The notes beneath the pieces are model-generated. The model made no database searches. It saw only the letters and a program-made list of their open reading frames with translations, and was not told the origin of the DNA. The position numbers and the translations under genes are program-made. DNA of 64,000 nucleotides from Microbacterium maritypicum (GTDB lineage Bacteria > Actinomycetota > Actinomycetes > Actinomycetales > Microbacteriaceae): contig NZ_WAAQ01000001.1 of NCBI RefSeq assembly GCF_008868125.1, forward strand, positions 1,116,001 to 1,180,000, read 5' to 3'. Below, one piece after another: positions 9,204 through 18,043 of the stretch (its first letter is position 1; each line of letters starts with the position of its first letter).

Positions 9204-10328
9204 GTGAGCGTCCGCGACCTCGCCGACTACCCGTGGGACGCCGTCGTCCCGTTCCGTGAGCGTGCCGAGAGGCACCAGGACGGGCTTATCGATCTGTCGG
9301 TCGGATCTCCCGTCGACCCGACCCCCGAGATCATCCGGCGTGCGCTGGCCGAGGCGACGGACGCCCATGCCTACCCGCAGACGGTCGGCACGCCGACGCT
9401 GCGCGAGGCCATCGTGGACTGGTACGCCCGACGCAGGGGAGTGCCCGACCTCCGCGTCGACAACGTGCTCCCGACGATCGGCTCGAAAGAGCTCGTCGCG
9501 CTGCTGCCCACTCTGCTCGGTCTGGGGGCCGGCGACATCGTCGTGCACCCGCGCGTGGCGTATCCGACCTACGAGGTCGGTGCGCGCGTCGTGGGGGCCA
9601 CGCCCCTGCCCGCCGATGACCCGCAGGACTGGCCGCAGGGCACCAAGCTCATCTGGATCAACACCCCGGGCAACCCGGACGGCCGCACCTGGACCGTGGA
9701 CGAGCTCGCCGCAGCCGTGAGCCGCGCCCGCGAGCTCGGAGCCGTCCTGGCGAGCGATGAGTGCTATGCCGAGCTGGGGTGGGACGGCGAGTGGGCGACC
9801 GAGCCGATCCCCTCGATCCTCGACCCGCGGGTGACCGGCGGAAGCCGTGCGAATCTGCTCAGCGTCTACTCCCTGAGCAAGCAGTCCAACCTCGCCGGAT
9901 ACCGTGCGGCGTTCGTGGCCGGCTGTGCGCGCATCGTGGGAGAGCTGCTCACGGCACGCAAGCACCTCGGGCTGATGCCGCCCGCACCGGTGCAGCACGC
10001 GATGGCTGTCGCTCTCGGAGACGATGAGCACGTCGCCGTGCAGAAGGAGCTCTACCGCACCCGTCGCGATGCCCTTCGTCCTGCGCTGGAGGCGGCGGGC
10101 TTCCGCATCGAGGGTTCCGAGGCGGGGCTGTACCTCTGGGCGACCGAGGGGCGCGACGCCTGGGAGTCGATGGCGCGACTCGCTGATCTCGGCATCCTCG
10201 CAGGCCCTGGGCCCTTCTACGGAGCCGACTCCGCACAGCACGTCCGGCTCGCACTCACCGCGCCGACCGCGCACGTCCGCGAGGCCGCGCGTCGACTCTC
10301 CACAACCGATATGGCAACCGATATGTAG
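9204..10328 (+). CDS. dapC: succinyldiaminopimelate transaminase
   Basis: This 374-residue fold-type I PLP aminotransferase acts in the succinylase branch of diaminopimelate/lysine synthesis. The PLP lysine sits in VYSLSKQSNLAGYR, preceded by NTPGNPDG and SDECYAELGW. Placement after fdxA and the presence of dapD and dapE nearby support DapC over a generic class I enzyme. The last codons contain a 12-bp near-perfect tandem duplication (10303-10326) encoding TTDMATDM, which suggests recent slippage at the C-terminus. Confidence 0.9.
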   Translation: MSVRDLADYPWDAVVPFRERAERHQDGLIDLSVGSPVDPTPEIIRRALAEATDAHAYPQTVGTPTLREAIVDWYARRRGVPDLRVDNVLPTIGSKELVALLPTLLGLGAGDIVVHPRVAYPTYEVGARVVGATPLPADDPQDWPQGTKLIWINTPGNPDGRTWTVDELAAAVSRARELGAVLASDECYAELGWDGEWATEPIPSILDPRVTGGSRANLLSVYSLSKQSNLAGYRAAFVAGCARIVGELLTARKHLGLMPPAPVQHAMAVALGDDEHVAVQKELYRTRRDALRPALEAAGFRIEGSEAGLYLWATEGRDAWESMARLADLGILAGPGPFYGADSAQHVRLALTAPTAHVREAARRLSTTDMATDM

Positions 10329-10331
10329 GTT

Positions 10332-10354
10332 CCCTCCTCGGAGGGTCCTTCTGT
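10332..10354 (+). terminator. weak terminator after dapC
   Basis: CCCTCC (10332-10337) and GGAGGG (10340-10345) form a short stem followed by TCCTTCTGTTT. The loop is only two bases, so the stem must open slightly; termination is probable but not strong. Confidence 0.4.
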
Positions 10355-10363
10355 TTGGCGGAT

Positions 10364-10393
10364 GTCACAGTAGGCCTGTGTGACTACTAGGCT
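10364..10393 (+). promoter_or_regulatory. gltA promoter with overlapping palindrome
   Basis: GTCACA (10364-10369) and TGTGAC (10379-10384) are exact inverted arms separated by nine bases, and they sit over the -35 position. TAGGCT (10388-10393) is the likely -10, placing the start of transcription near 10400. The arms face opposite to the CRP/GlxR consensus (TGTGA...TCACA), so another regulator is more likely. Confidence 0.5.
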
Positions 10394-10398
10394 GTAAA

Positions 10399-10447
10399 GG
10401 CGATTCGGTCGTGACCCGACCTGGCGCTTGAGCGCCGTGAGATCGCC
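10399..10447 (+). promoter_or_regulatory. three-way-junction leader RNA of gltA
   Basis: Three perfect nested stems fit within 49 bases: a closing stem GGCGAT (10399-10404) with ATCGCC (10442-10447), hairpin one GGTCG (10407-10411) with CGACC (10417-10421), and hairpin two GGCGC (10423-10427) with GCGCC (10432-10436) around a TTGA loop. It begins at the predicted transcription start and ends about 70 bases before the gltA start codon. Overlapping palindromes CTTGATCAAG (10456-10465) and CAAGATCTTG (10462-10471) follow. I do not recognise a known RNA family. Confidence 0.45.
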
Positions 10448-10519
10448 AGTTCAGGCTTGATCAAGATCTTGTTCGACATCACCGCGACGAGCGGGGGCGG
10501 ACACAACGAGGAGGTCCGC

Positions 10520-11809
10520 GTGAGTGCAGCGGCAGACCAGACGGCGAAGCTGACGATCGGCGACACGACCGCCGAATTCCCGGTGCTGCGCGGCACGGCA
10601 GGGCACGACAGCATCGATTTCTCGACGCTGACCCGACAGACCGGATACACCGGCCTGGACTACGGTTTCGTGAACACGGCCTCCACGAAGTCCGAGATCA
10701 CCTTCATCGACGGTGACAAGGGCATCCTGCGGTATCGCGGCTATCCGATCGAGCAGCTCGCGGGCTCCACCAGCTACCTCGAGGTCGCCTGGCTCCTCAT
10801 CTACGGCGAGCTGCCGTCCGCCTCCGAGCTCGCGGAGTTCGACGAGAAGATCCGTCGTCACACGCTGCTGCACGAAGACCTCAAGCGCTTCTTCTCGGCC
10901 CTGCCGCACACGGCGCACCCCATGTCGGTGCTGTCCTCGGCCGTCGCCGCCCTCTCGACCTACTACGAGGGGCAGACAGACCCGCACAACCCGGAGCACG
11001 TCGAGCTGAACATGGTGCGCATGCTCGCCAAGCTCCCCGTGATCGCGGCCTACGCGCACAAGAAGAGCGTCGGCCAGGCGTTCCTCTACCCGGACAACTC
11101 GCTGAGCTTCGTCGACAACTTCCTGAAGCTGAACTTCGGTGTGCACAGCGAGGAGTACGAGGTCAACCCGGTGATGTCGAAGGCTCTCGAGCTGCTCCTC
11201 ATCCTGCACGAGGACCACGAGCAGAACGCCTCCACGTCCACGGTCCGTCTGGTGGGCTCCACCGGCGCGAACCAGTTCGCGTCGGTCTCCGCCGGCATCC
11301 AGGCTCTCTCCGGCCCGCTCCACGGTGGTGCCAACGAGGCCGTGCTGACCATGCTCGGTCAGATCCGCGACTCCGGTCAGAGCGTCGCTCGCTTCGTCGA
11401 GCGCGTGAAGAACAAGGAAGAGGGCGTGAAGCTGATGGGCTTCGGCCACCGGGTCTACAAGAACTACGACCCTCGCGCCAAGCTCGTCAAGGAGGCCGCC
11501 GACGAGGTGCTCTCCTCCCTGGGCGTCACCGACCCTCTGCTCGACCTCGCGAAGGAGCTCGAGGAGCTCGCGCTGGCCGACGACTACTTCCGCGAGCGTC
11601 GCCTGTACCCGAACGTCGACTTCTACACCGGCGTCATCTACAAGGCCATGGGCTTCCCGACGCGCATGTTCACGGTGCTGTTCGCGATCGGCCGTCTGCC
11701 GGGCTGGCTCGCGCAGTGGCGTGAGCTGCAGCTCGACCCGCAGACCAAGATCGGTCGCCCGCAGCAGCTGTACACAGGAGCGCCCGAGCGTTCCTTCCCG
11801 ACGCGCTGA
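10520..11809 (+). CDS. gltA: citrate synthase
   Basis: The 429-residue protein condenses acetyl-CoA and oxaloacetate to citrate, the entry step of the TCA cycle. It has the citrate synthase histidine motif GFGHRVYKNYDPRAK and the catalytic Asp in PNVDFYTGVIYKAMG. The length and the N-terminal domain (LTIGDTTAEFPVLRGTAG) match the hexameric type. The GTG at 10520 is preferred because CGAGGAGG (10508-10514) lies five bases upstream; a TTG at 10457 would add 21 unsupported residues. Confidence 0.96.
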   Translation: MSAAADQTAKLTIGDTTAEFPVLRGTAGHDSIDFSTLTRQTGYTGLDYGFVNTASTKSEITFIDGDKGILRYRGYPIEQLAGSTSYLEVAWLLIYGELPSASELAEFDEKIRRHTLLHEDLKRFFSALPHTAHPMSVLSSAVAALSTYYEGQTDPHNPEHVELNMVRMLAKLPVIAAYAHKKSVGQAFLYPDNSLSFVDNFLKLNFGVHSEEYEVNPVMSKALELLLILHEDHEQNASTSTVRLVGSTGANQFASVSAGIQALSGPLHGGANEAVLTMLGQIRDSGQSVARFVERVKNKEEGVKLMGFGHRVYKNYDPRAKLVKEAADEVLSSLGVTDPLLDLAKELEELALADDYFRERRLYPNVDFYTGVIYKAMGFPTRMFTVLFAIGRLPGWLAQWRELQLDPQTKIGRPQQLYTGAPERSFPTR

Positions 11810-11811
11810 GT

Positions 11812-11865
11812 CCAGACGAGAAAGCGCCCCTTCCGCACGACGGAGGGGGCGCTTTCGTCGTCTGG
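11812..11865 (+). terminator. terminator of gltA
   Basis: CCAGACGA...AAGCGCCCC pairs with GGGGCGCTT...TCGTCTGG across a loop that itself contains CCG/CGG. It is a long stem between convergent genes. Confidence 0.8.
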
Positions 11866-11912
11866 CAGCGACGCGGTGGATTCGGATTCCCGGCATTCGT
11901 CGCGGGGAAACG

Positions 11913-11951
11913 GCACGGCGCCCCCTCCGACGAGCGGAGAGGGCGCCGTGC
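11913..11951 (-). terminator. terminator of the DEAD-box helicase gene
   Basis: GCACGGCGCCC (11913-11923) pairs with GGGCGCCGTGC (11941-11951), an 11-bp stem. On the minus strand it is followed by CGTTTCC. It lies just beyond the stop of the gene at 11978. Confidence 0.7.
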
Positions 11952-11977
11952 TGAGCTGAAGTCAGCGGCTCGAGTGT

Positions 11978-13357
11978 TCAGCGACCCTGCGAGCTGCGGC
12001 CGCCCTGACGGGAGCCGCTCTGCGTGGAGTAGCCACCACCTGCGCCCGTGCCGGAAGCACCGGCGCGGGGACGACGACGGCGACGCGACGGCGGGTTGGC
12101 CGCTCCGCTCTTCTCGCCGCCTGCCGGGCGCTGCTTGGAGGACTGGCGCTGCTGCTGCGGAGCCTGCACGGGGGCCGGGCGCACATGCGCTGCGCGCTCG
12201 GGCACCAGCGCGGTGACGGCCGCTGTGGTGACGTCTTCCAGCGGAGCCGAGATGGCGGCCTTGCGCAGGAGATCCTTGACGTCGCGGCGCTGCTCGGGGA
12301 GCACGACGGTCACGACGGTGCCCGCGGCACCCGCACGCGCGGTGCGGCCGGAACGGTGCAGGTACGCCTTGTGCTCGACGGGCGGGTCGACGTGGACGAC
12401 GAGGTCGACGTTGTCGACGTGCACGCCGCGCGCCGCGACGTCGGTCGCCACGAGCACGCGCACTCCGCCGTCTTCGGGAGCGGCGGAGAAGGCGCCGAGG
12501 TTGCGCTCGCGCGCATTCTGCGACAGGTTGCCGTGCAGGTCGACGGCGGGGATCCCCGCGGCGGTGAGCTGCTTCGCGAGCTTCTTCGCCTGGTGCTTGG
12601 TGCGGGTGAAGAGGATGCGGCGACCGGTGCCCGAGGCGAGCTCGCGCACGAGGGCGGTCTTGTTGTCGGTGGAGTCGACGACCAGCACACGGTGGGTCAT
12701 CTCGCCGACGGGCACGCTCTCCTCGTCGACCTCGTGGCTGACCGCGTTCGAGAGGAAGCGGCGGGCGAGGGTGTCGATGCCGCGGTCCAGGGTCGCGCTG
12801 AACAGCAGACGCTGTCCACCGGCCGGGGTCGCGGTGAGGATGCGGGTGACGCCGGGCAGGAAGCCGAGGTCGGCCATGTGATCGGCCTCATCGAGCACGG
12901 TGACCTCGATCGCGCTCAGGCGAACCACCTGCTGCTTCATGAGGTCTTCGAGTCGACCGGGGCAGGCCACGACGATGTCGACGCCGCCGCGCAGAGCCTG
13001 CTCCTGCGGACGCTGGCTGACGCCGCCGAAGACGGTCGTGACGCGCAGGCCCGCGGCCTCGGCGAGAGGTGCGATGGTCGCGGCGATCTGCGTCGCGAGC
13101 TCACGCGTGGGGGCGAGGACGAGTCCGCGCGGAAGGCCGGCACGGCGCTGTCCGCCGGAAGCGGCGAGGCGCGCGACGAGCGGCAGGGCGAAGGCGATGG
13201 TCTTGCCGCTGCCCGTGCGTCCGCGACCCAGGAGGTCGCGTCCGGCGAGGGAATCGGGAAGGGTGTCGCGCTGGATGGCGAACGCCTCGGTCTTGCCGGA
13301 ATCGGCGAGAACGGCGGCGAGCTCGGCGGGAACGCCGAGTTCAAGGAAAGTAGACAT
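11978..13357 (-). CDS. DEAD-box RNA helicase
   Basis: This 459-residue ATP-dependent RNA helicase has all core motifs: GRGRTGSGKT (Walker A variant), APTRELATQIA (Ia), VLDEADHMADLGF (DEAD), LLFSATLD (SAT) and HRSGRTARAG (VI). The tail is basic and low-complexity (Arg/Gly/Ser/Gln-rich, from about residue 400), typical of RNA-binding extensions. It resembles RhlE/DbpA-type helicases used in ribosome assembly or cold adaptation; the subclass is not certain. A second DEAD-box gene lies at 28589. Confidence 0.93.
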   Translation of the reverse strand: MSTFLELGVPAELAAVLADSGKTEAFAIQRDTLPDSLAGRDLLGRGRTGSGKTIAFALPLVARLAASGGQRRAGLPRGLVLAPTRELATQIAATIAPLAEAAGLRVTTVFGGVSQRPQEQALRGGVDIVVACPGRLEDLMKQQVVRLSAIEVTVLDEADHMADLGFLPGVTRILTATPAGGQRLLFSATLDRGIDTLARRFLSNAVSHEVDEESVPVGEMTHRVLVVDSTDNKTALVRELASGTGRRILFTRTKHQAKKLAKQLTAAGIPAVDLHGNLSQNARERNLGAFSAAPEDGGVRVLVATDVAARGVHVDNVDLVVHVDPPVEHKAYLHRSGRTARAGAAGTVVTVVLPEQRRDVKDLLRKAAISAPLEDVTTAAVTALVPERAAHVRPAPVQAPQQQRQSSKQRPAGGEKSGAANPPSRRRRRPRAGASGTGAGGGYSTQSGSRQGGRSSQGR

Positions 13358-13652
13358 GCAGAAACTCCGTCAGCGCCCGAATGAAGGGCGCGAGATAAAG
13401 GGGTGAGGTGGGCGACGGCGCAGGAATTGCGCATCGGTTCGCCGTTCGAAAGGCCAGCTGATGCTGGTGGTGGGAGCGGTTCCGCTCGCTTCGGTCCTCG
13501 GAGACCCCGTGACGACGACGATGTTACGAGACCGGCGGTACACGCAACTCCGTCAGTCTACCAGTGCGTGCATGCCGTCGGCCGCATGTCGACTTCCGCG
13601 CGGGTCGTCGGCCGCCTGCAGGAGCGGGGCAGGCGTGCCCTGGGCTGCGTTC
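13358..13652 (-). promoter_or_regulatory. long untranslated leader region of the DEAD-box gene
   Basis: These 295 bases hold no credible gene. On the minus strand a GCGCCC/GGGCGC hairpin (13373-13391) sits 15 bases before the helicase ATG, with ACGGAG between it and the start as a probable ribosome binding site. Long structured leaders are common on cold-responsive helicase genes; here that is inference. Confidence 0.35.
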
Positions 13653-14606
13653 TCAGGCGTGCAGCGCCTCGTTCAGCGTCACTCCCACACCGGCGCGACG
13701 CACGGCCTCCACCGCACCGCTGAGCGAGTTCCGGCGGAAGAGCACCCCATCGTGACCGGAGAGCTCGGCCCCCTTCACGCTCTTGCGTGCGCCATCGGCG
13801 GTTACGGGCCCGTCGACGAGGACGATCTTGGTGCCGGCCGTGACATAGAGCCCGGCCTCGACGACGCAGTCGTCACCGAGCGAGATGCCGATGCCGGCGT
13901 TCGCGCCGAGCAGCGTGCGGGCTCCGATCGACACGCGGTGCGTTCCGCCGCCGGAGAGGGTGCCCATGATCGACGAGCCTCCGCCGATGTCGCTGCCGTC
14001 GCCGACCACAACGCCCTGCGAGATGCGTCCTTCGACCATCGACGCGCCCAGCGTGCCGGCGTTGAAGTTGACGAACCCCTCGTGCATGACGGTCGTGCCG
14101 GGGGAGAGGTACGCGCCCAGACGCACACGGGAGGCGTCGGCGATGCGGACGCCGGAAGGCTGCACGTAGTCGGTCAGGCGGGGGAACTTGTCGAGCCCCT
14201 GCACCTGGATGCCGGCGCGCTGGAGGTGCGGGCGCAGGCGAGCGGCATCCGCGGGAAGGACGGGGCCGGCGTTGGTCCAGGCCACGTTCGGAAGGTGCCC
14301 GAAGATGCCGTCCAGATTCAGCTCGTTGGGACGCACCACCAGATGGGAGAGTGCGTGCAGACGCAGGTAGGCGTCCGCGGTCGACGCCGGAGCGGCGTCG
14401 AGGTCGATCTCCAGCTGCACGACCTCGAGCGTGACGTTCCGCCGTTCGTCGGGCCCGGCGAGGGGCTCGAGTGCGGCGATGGCGACGGTGACCTCGTCGG
14501 AGGTGGAGGCGCCTGTCCGCACCTCGGGGTACCACGCATCGAGGACGGTGCCGTCCCCGGCGATCGTGGTGAGTCCGATACCCCATACAGTGCGTGCGTC
14601 GCTCAT
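13653..14606 (-). CDS. dapD: tetrahydrodipicolinate N-succinyltransferase
   Basis: This 317-residue enzyme transfers succinyl from succinyl-CoA to tetrahydrodipicolinate. Its central part shows left-handed beta-helix hexapeptide repeats (about residues 150-260: [52 protein letters not shown]). Length and N-terminal domain fit the actinobacterial DapD type rather than the shorter proteobacterial type. TAGCGT lies six bases before the ATG, predicting a leaderless mRNA. Divergent from dapE. Confidence 0.93.
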   Translation of the reverse strand: MSDARTVWGIGLTTIAGDGTVLDAWYPEVRTGASTSDEVTVAIAALEPLAGPDERRNVTLEVVQLEIDLDAAPASTADAYLRLHALSHLVVRPNELNLDGIFGHLPNVAWTNAGPVLPADAARLRPHLQRAGIQVQGLDKFPRLTDYVQPSGVRIADASRVRLGAYLSPGTTVMHEGFVNFNAGTLGASMVEGRISQGVVVGDGSDIGGGSSIMGTLSGGGTHRVSIGARTLLGANAGIGISLGDDCVVEAGLYVTAGTKIVLVDGPVTADGARKSVKGAELSGHDGVLFRRNSLSGAVEAVRRAGVGVTLNEALHA

Positions 14607-14671
14607 CCCTCCACGCTATCGCCCCCGAGGGATGGCGACGTCACTCGTGACGGGGTAAGTAGTCTTGACCC
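14607..14671. promoter_or_regulatory. divergent leaderless promoters of dapD and dapE
   Basis: The 65-bp gap holds one -10 for each direction: TAGCGT (minus strand, 14613-14618) six bases from the dapD ATG, and TAGTCT (14660-14665) six bases from the dapE ATG. No ribosome binding site is needed at this spacing, and the -35 regions must interleave. Confidence 0.65.
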
Positions 14672-15745
14672 ATGGTGCTCGATCTGACCGTGTCCTCCGT
14701 CGACCTCACCCGTGCGATCTGCGATATCCCGAGCGTCTCCGGTGAGGAGAAGAGCTTGGCCGATGCGATCGAGGCAGCGGTGACGCCGTTGGAGCACCTC
14801 GACGTCTTCCGTCACGGGAACACGATCGTCGCCCGCACCGACCGCGGCCGGGCACAGCGCGTCGCGATCGCCGGTCACATCGACACCGTGCCGATCAACG
14901 CGAACCTGCCGACCCGCGACATCGAGATCGACGGGGTGCACTATCTCTGGGGGCGCGGCACCGTCGACATGAAGGCGGGCACCGCCGTGCAGCTGAAGCT
15001 CGCGGCCGAACTGACCGACCCCGCGATCGACATCACGTGGATGTGGTACGACAACGAGGAGATCGAGGCTTCGAAGAACGGCCTCGGATTGCTCGCCGCC
15101 GTGCGCCCCGATCTCTTCGAGGCCGACTTCGCGATCCTGGGGGAACCGTCCAACGGCGAGGTCGAGGGCGGGTGCAACGGCGCTCTCCGCGCGCTCGTGC
15201 GCACGAGCGGCGTGCGCGCCCACAGCGCACGCGCCTGGATCGGCGAGAACGCGATCCACCGCGCCGCGCCCATCCTCACCCGGCTGGCGGAGTACCGCGC
15301 CAAGGAGGTGCTGGTCGAGGGGCTGCTGTACCGCGAGAGCTTGAGCGCGGTGCGCATCGCGGGTGGAGTCGCGGGCAACGTGATCCCGGACGCGTGCGAG
15401 GTCGAGGTCAACTACCGGTTCGCGCCGAGCAAGTCGGCGGCCGACGCCGAGGCCCATCTGCGTGGAGTCCTCGCCGGCTTCGACATCGAGATCACGGATG
15501 CCGCCGAGGGTGCGCGTCCCGGCCTCGACGCCGAGATCGCGAAGCAGTTCGTGGCCGCCGTCGGCGCAGAGCCCCGGCCGAAGTACGGCTGGACCGACGT
15601 CGCACGCTTCTCCGCGCTCGGGATCCCCGCGGTGAACTACGGCCCCGGCGACCCGCATCTCGCCCACCACGATGAGGAGCGCGTTCCCCTCGCGCAGATC
15701 GACGCCGTGGAGCGGGGCCTTCGCGCATGGCTCACGTCGCGCTGA
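14672..15745 (+). CDS. dapE: succinyl-diaminopimelate desuccinylase
   Basis: The 357-residue M20 metallopeptidase removes succinate to yield LL-diaminopimelate. Zinc-binding motifs are GHIDTVP (His-Asp), GRGTVDMKAG (bridging Asp) and YDNEEIEA (Glu-Glu). A lid/dimerisation domain follows (residues about 175-290) and the C-terminal His is in HLAHHDEE. It overlaps the next gene by 19 bases. With dapC and dapD it completes the succinylase-specific steps. Confidence 0.94.
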   Translation: MVLDLTVSSVDLTRAICDIPSVSGEEKSLADAIEAAVTPLEHLDVFRHGNTIVARTDRGRAQRVAIAGHIDTVPINANLPTRDIEIDGVHYLWGRGTVDMKAGTAVQLKLAAELTDPAIDITWMWYDNEEIEASKNGLGLLAAVRPDLFEADFAILGEPSNGEVEGGCNGALRALVRTSGVRAHSARAWIGENAIHRAAPILTRLAEYRAKEVLVEGLLYRESLSAVRIAGGVAGNVIPDACEVEVNYRFAPSKSAADAEAHLRGVLAGFDIEITDAAEGARPGLDAEIAKQFVAAVGAEPRPKYGWTDVARFSALGIPAVNYGPGDPHLAHHDEERVPLAQIDAVERGLRAWLTSR

Positions 15746-16944
15746 GCATCGCACGCCGCTGGGCGATGGCACCGGTCGCGCTGCGTGTGGCGGTCATCTA
15801 CCTCGGCGCACGGGCCGTCACGACGGCGTTCCTGCTCATCGCCGCTTCGCTGTCGACCTCGTCCTCGCGTTTCGGCGCGGGGGCCGGGCTCATCGACTTC
15901 GTCCTCGGCTGGGATGCGCAGTGGTACTGGCTGGTCGCCGAGAACGGATATCCGAGCGAGCTGCCGCTCTCGGACACGGGCGACGTGGTCGAGAACCCCT
16001 GGGCGTTCATGCCGGTGTTCGCATATGCGGCCAAGGGCATCGGGTTCGTGCTCGGGTCCTGGGGCGCCGGGGCTCTCCTGCTGTCACTCGTGGCGGGGTA
16101 CCTGGCCTGTCTCGCGCTTCATCGTCTGCTTCGCGAGCGTCTCGGGAACTCGGCGGCGATGTGGGCCGTGGTGTTCTTCGCCGCCGGGCCGATCGCGGCG
16201 ATGTTCCAGGTCGGCTATGCCGAGACCCTGTTCCTTCTGCTGCTGTTCCTGGCCCTCGATGCGACGATCCGGCGCAGGTACGCCTGGTTGTACATCCTCA
16301 TCCCGGTGATGGCCTTCACCCGCCCGGGGATCCTCGCCTTCGCCCTCTATCTGGGCCTGCACGGTGTCCTGCGCTGGATCCGGCGCGCACAGGATCCGCT
16401 CCCGGGACGCGAGATCGCGCACATCCTCGCTCTCGGCGCCCTCGCGACCGCGTCCGGCTTCGCCTGGCAGGCGATCGCGGGAATCGTCACGGGAGACCCC
16501 GGTGCGTATCTCGCGACCGAACTCGCGTGGCGTCAGCATTGGATCACCGGCGGTGTCGAGGGGTTCATCCCGTTCGAGGGATGGGTCCAGGCGTCGCAGT
16601 TCTGGTTCGCGCTCTGGGGGATGCCGCAGTGGTGGGGACCGCTCGTACTCGCCGTGCTGGTCATCGGCGCGTCTGCAGCGCTCCTGTTCTCCCCGCAGGT
16701 GCGGGCTCTCGGCGCGGATCTTCGGCTGTGGAGTGCGAGCTACCTGCTGTATCTGCTCGCCGTCTTCTTCCCGCAGTCGAGCACCTTCCGTCTGCTCTTG
16801 CCCCTCAGCCCGCTCTGGGGTGCGGTCGCCGTGCCTCGATCACGCCTCTGGCGCATCGGGGTGCTGGCCGCATGTCTGGTCGGACAATGGTTCTGGATCT
16901 ACCACGTATATGCGCTCGGGAGCACGTTCTGGCAGGTGCCGTGA
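15727..16944 (+). CDS. polytopic mannosyltransferase (PIG-V-like)
   Basis: The 405-residue protein has about ten hydrophobic helices and a short acidic segment after the first helix (DFVLGWDAQWYW), where GT-C glycosyltransferases keep their catalytic acid. The pattern of lumenal loop, FMPVFAYAAKG and the late HWITGG loop resembles PIG-V-type mannosyltransferases that use polyprenyl-phosphate sugars. Likely role: mannosylation of a cell-envelope lipid or protein. The start lies inside dapE. Confidence 0.7.
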   Translation: MAHVALSIARRWAMAPVALRVAVIYLGARAVTTAFLLIAASLSTSSSRFGAGAGLIDFVLGWDAQWYWLVAENGYPSELPLSDTGDVVENPWAFMPVFAYAAKGIGFVLGSWGAGALLLSLVAGYLACLALHRLLRERLGNSAAMWAVVFFAAGPIAAMFQVGYAETLFLLLLFLALDATIRRRYAWLYILIPVMAFTRPGILAFALYLGLHGVLRWIRRAQDPLPGREIAHILALGALATASGFAWQAIAGIVTGDPGAYLATELAWRQHWITGGVEGFIPFEGWVQASQFWFALWGMPQWWGPLVLAVLVIGASAALLFSPQVRALGADLRLWSASYLLYLLAVFFPQSSTFRLLLPLSPLWGAVAVPRSRLWRIGVLAACLVGQWFWIYHVYALGSTFWQVP

Positions 16945-17038
16945 TCGTGAAGCTCGAGCCAATTGTTGCTCCGTGACCTCCAGGTCCCGGTGACACCCGA
17001 TAAACTCATCCCATACCACCGGAGGAAAGGGAGCCACG

Positions 17039-17212
17039 ATGGCAGCGATGAAGCCGAGGACCGGAGACGGGCCTATGGAAGCCGTGAAAGAAGGACGACT
17101 CATCATCGTGCGCGTTCCGCTCGAAGGCGGCGGCCGCCTGGTCGTCTCTGTGAACGACGCCGAGGCCAAGGAGCTTCACGACGTGCTTGCCGCCGTCGTG
17201 GCACCGGCCTGA
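17039..17212 (+). CDS. DUF3117 protein
   Basis: This 57-residue protein starts MAAMKPRTGDGPMEA and contains GRLIIVRVPLEGGGRLVV, the hallmark of DUF3117, which is near-universal in actinobacteria and of unknown function. GGAGG stands about a dozen bases upstream, and TAAACT (17001-17006) is a candidate -10. It has its own strong terminator, so it is probably a well-expressed single gene. Its position between dapE and an O-methyltransferase resembles the Mycobacterium tuberculosis order. Confidence 0.9.
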   Translation: MAAMKPRTGDGPMEAVKEGRLIIVRVPLEGGGRLVVSVNDAEAKELHDVLAAVVAPA

Positions 17213-17240
17213 TCGACCTGGGTCCGCTTCAGCGGATCCG

Positions 17241-17276
17241 AAAGGGCGGTGGATCCTCGGATCCACCGCCCTTTTC
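17241..17276 (+). terminator. perfect 16-bp terminator
   Basis: AAAGGGCGGTGGATCC (17241-17256) and GGATCCACCGCCCTTT (17259-17274) are exact complements with a TC loop and a T-rich end. It separates the DUF3117 gene from the convergent methyltransferase gene and can act both ways. Confidence 0.9.
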
Positions 17277-17314
17277 GTGTGCGAACGGTGCCTGTGCCCT
17301 GCGAGGTTCGTGCG

Positions 17315-17953
17315 TCAGTCGCGCTCTGCGAGGCTGATCAGCTGCAGCAGTCCTTCGCCGGCGGGGGAGAGCGTGGCCAGGACGGCCGAGGACTCCTGCG
17401 TCTCCTGCACGAGGGACCGGTAGGCCGAGGTGATCTCGTCGCGCTGCACGGGGTCGGCGACGCGGCCGCCTGCGAGCACCCGGGGCACGAGGACGAGCCC
17501 CCCGGTGCGTGCGAGACGCAGACCGTGCTCGACGTATTCGATGACGTGCTCGGGATCGGCGTCCACCAGCACGATGTCGTAGGAGTTCTCGTTCATTCGG
17601 GGGAGCACATCGATCGCTCGCCCCGTGATGAAGCGGGCTCGTGTGGACGGGATCTTCGCATCGGCGAAGGCCTGCCGTGCCGCGGCGAGATGCTCCGGCT
17701 CGTTGTCGATCGAGGTGAGCACGGCCTGCGGCGCTCCACGCAGCAGCCAGAGTCCGGAGACGCCGGCTCCGGTGCCGATCTCGACGATGGAACGGGCGCT
17801 GGTCGCCGCGGCGAGCACGGCGATCTGCGAGCCGACGGCCGCGCTGATCGGCATCGCTCCCAGCTCGACCGCATGTGCGCGGGCGCGGGTGATGGCGTCG
17901 GGTTCCACGATGGACTCGCGCAGAAAACGCGCGTTCGCGTCATACTCGCTCAT
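17315..17953 (-). CDS. O-methyltransferase (class I, SAM-dependent)
   Basis: The 212-residue protein has an O-methyltransferase family 3 layout: an N-terminal dimerisation helix, motif I VEIGTGAGVSGLWLL, an acidic loop SIDNEPEHL, and YDIVLVDADPEHVIEYVEHGLRL. The start at 17953 is preferred because GGGAGAAACAGG precedes the ATG and the N-terminus MSEYDANARFL is family-like. It matches the methyltransferase preceding sigE in mycobacteria. The substrate is unknown. Confidence 0.85.
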   Translation of the reverse strand: MSEYDANARFLRESIVEPDAITRARAHAVELGAMPISAAVGSQIAVLAAATSARSIVEIGTGAGVSGLWLLRGAPQAVLTSIDNEPEHLAAARQAFADAKIPSTRARFITGRAIDVLPRMNENSYDIVLVDADPEHVIEYVEHGLRLARTGGLVLVPRVLAGGRVADPVQRDEITSAYRSLVQETQESSAVLATLSPAGEGLLQLISLAERD

Positions 17954-18043
17954 GGCCTGTTTCTCCCTGCCTGCCCGGTGAACCTCTCCAGCGTATTCGG
18001 TCGGCGAGTGCGGGGACCGCAGGCGCGGCGGTAGCCTGTAGAG

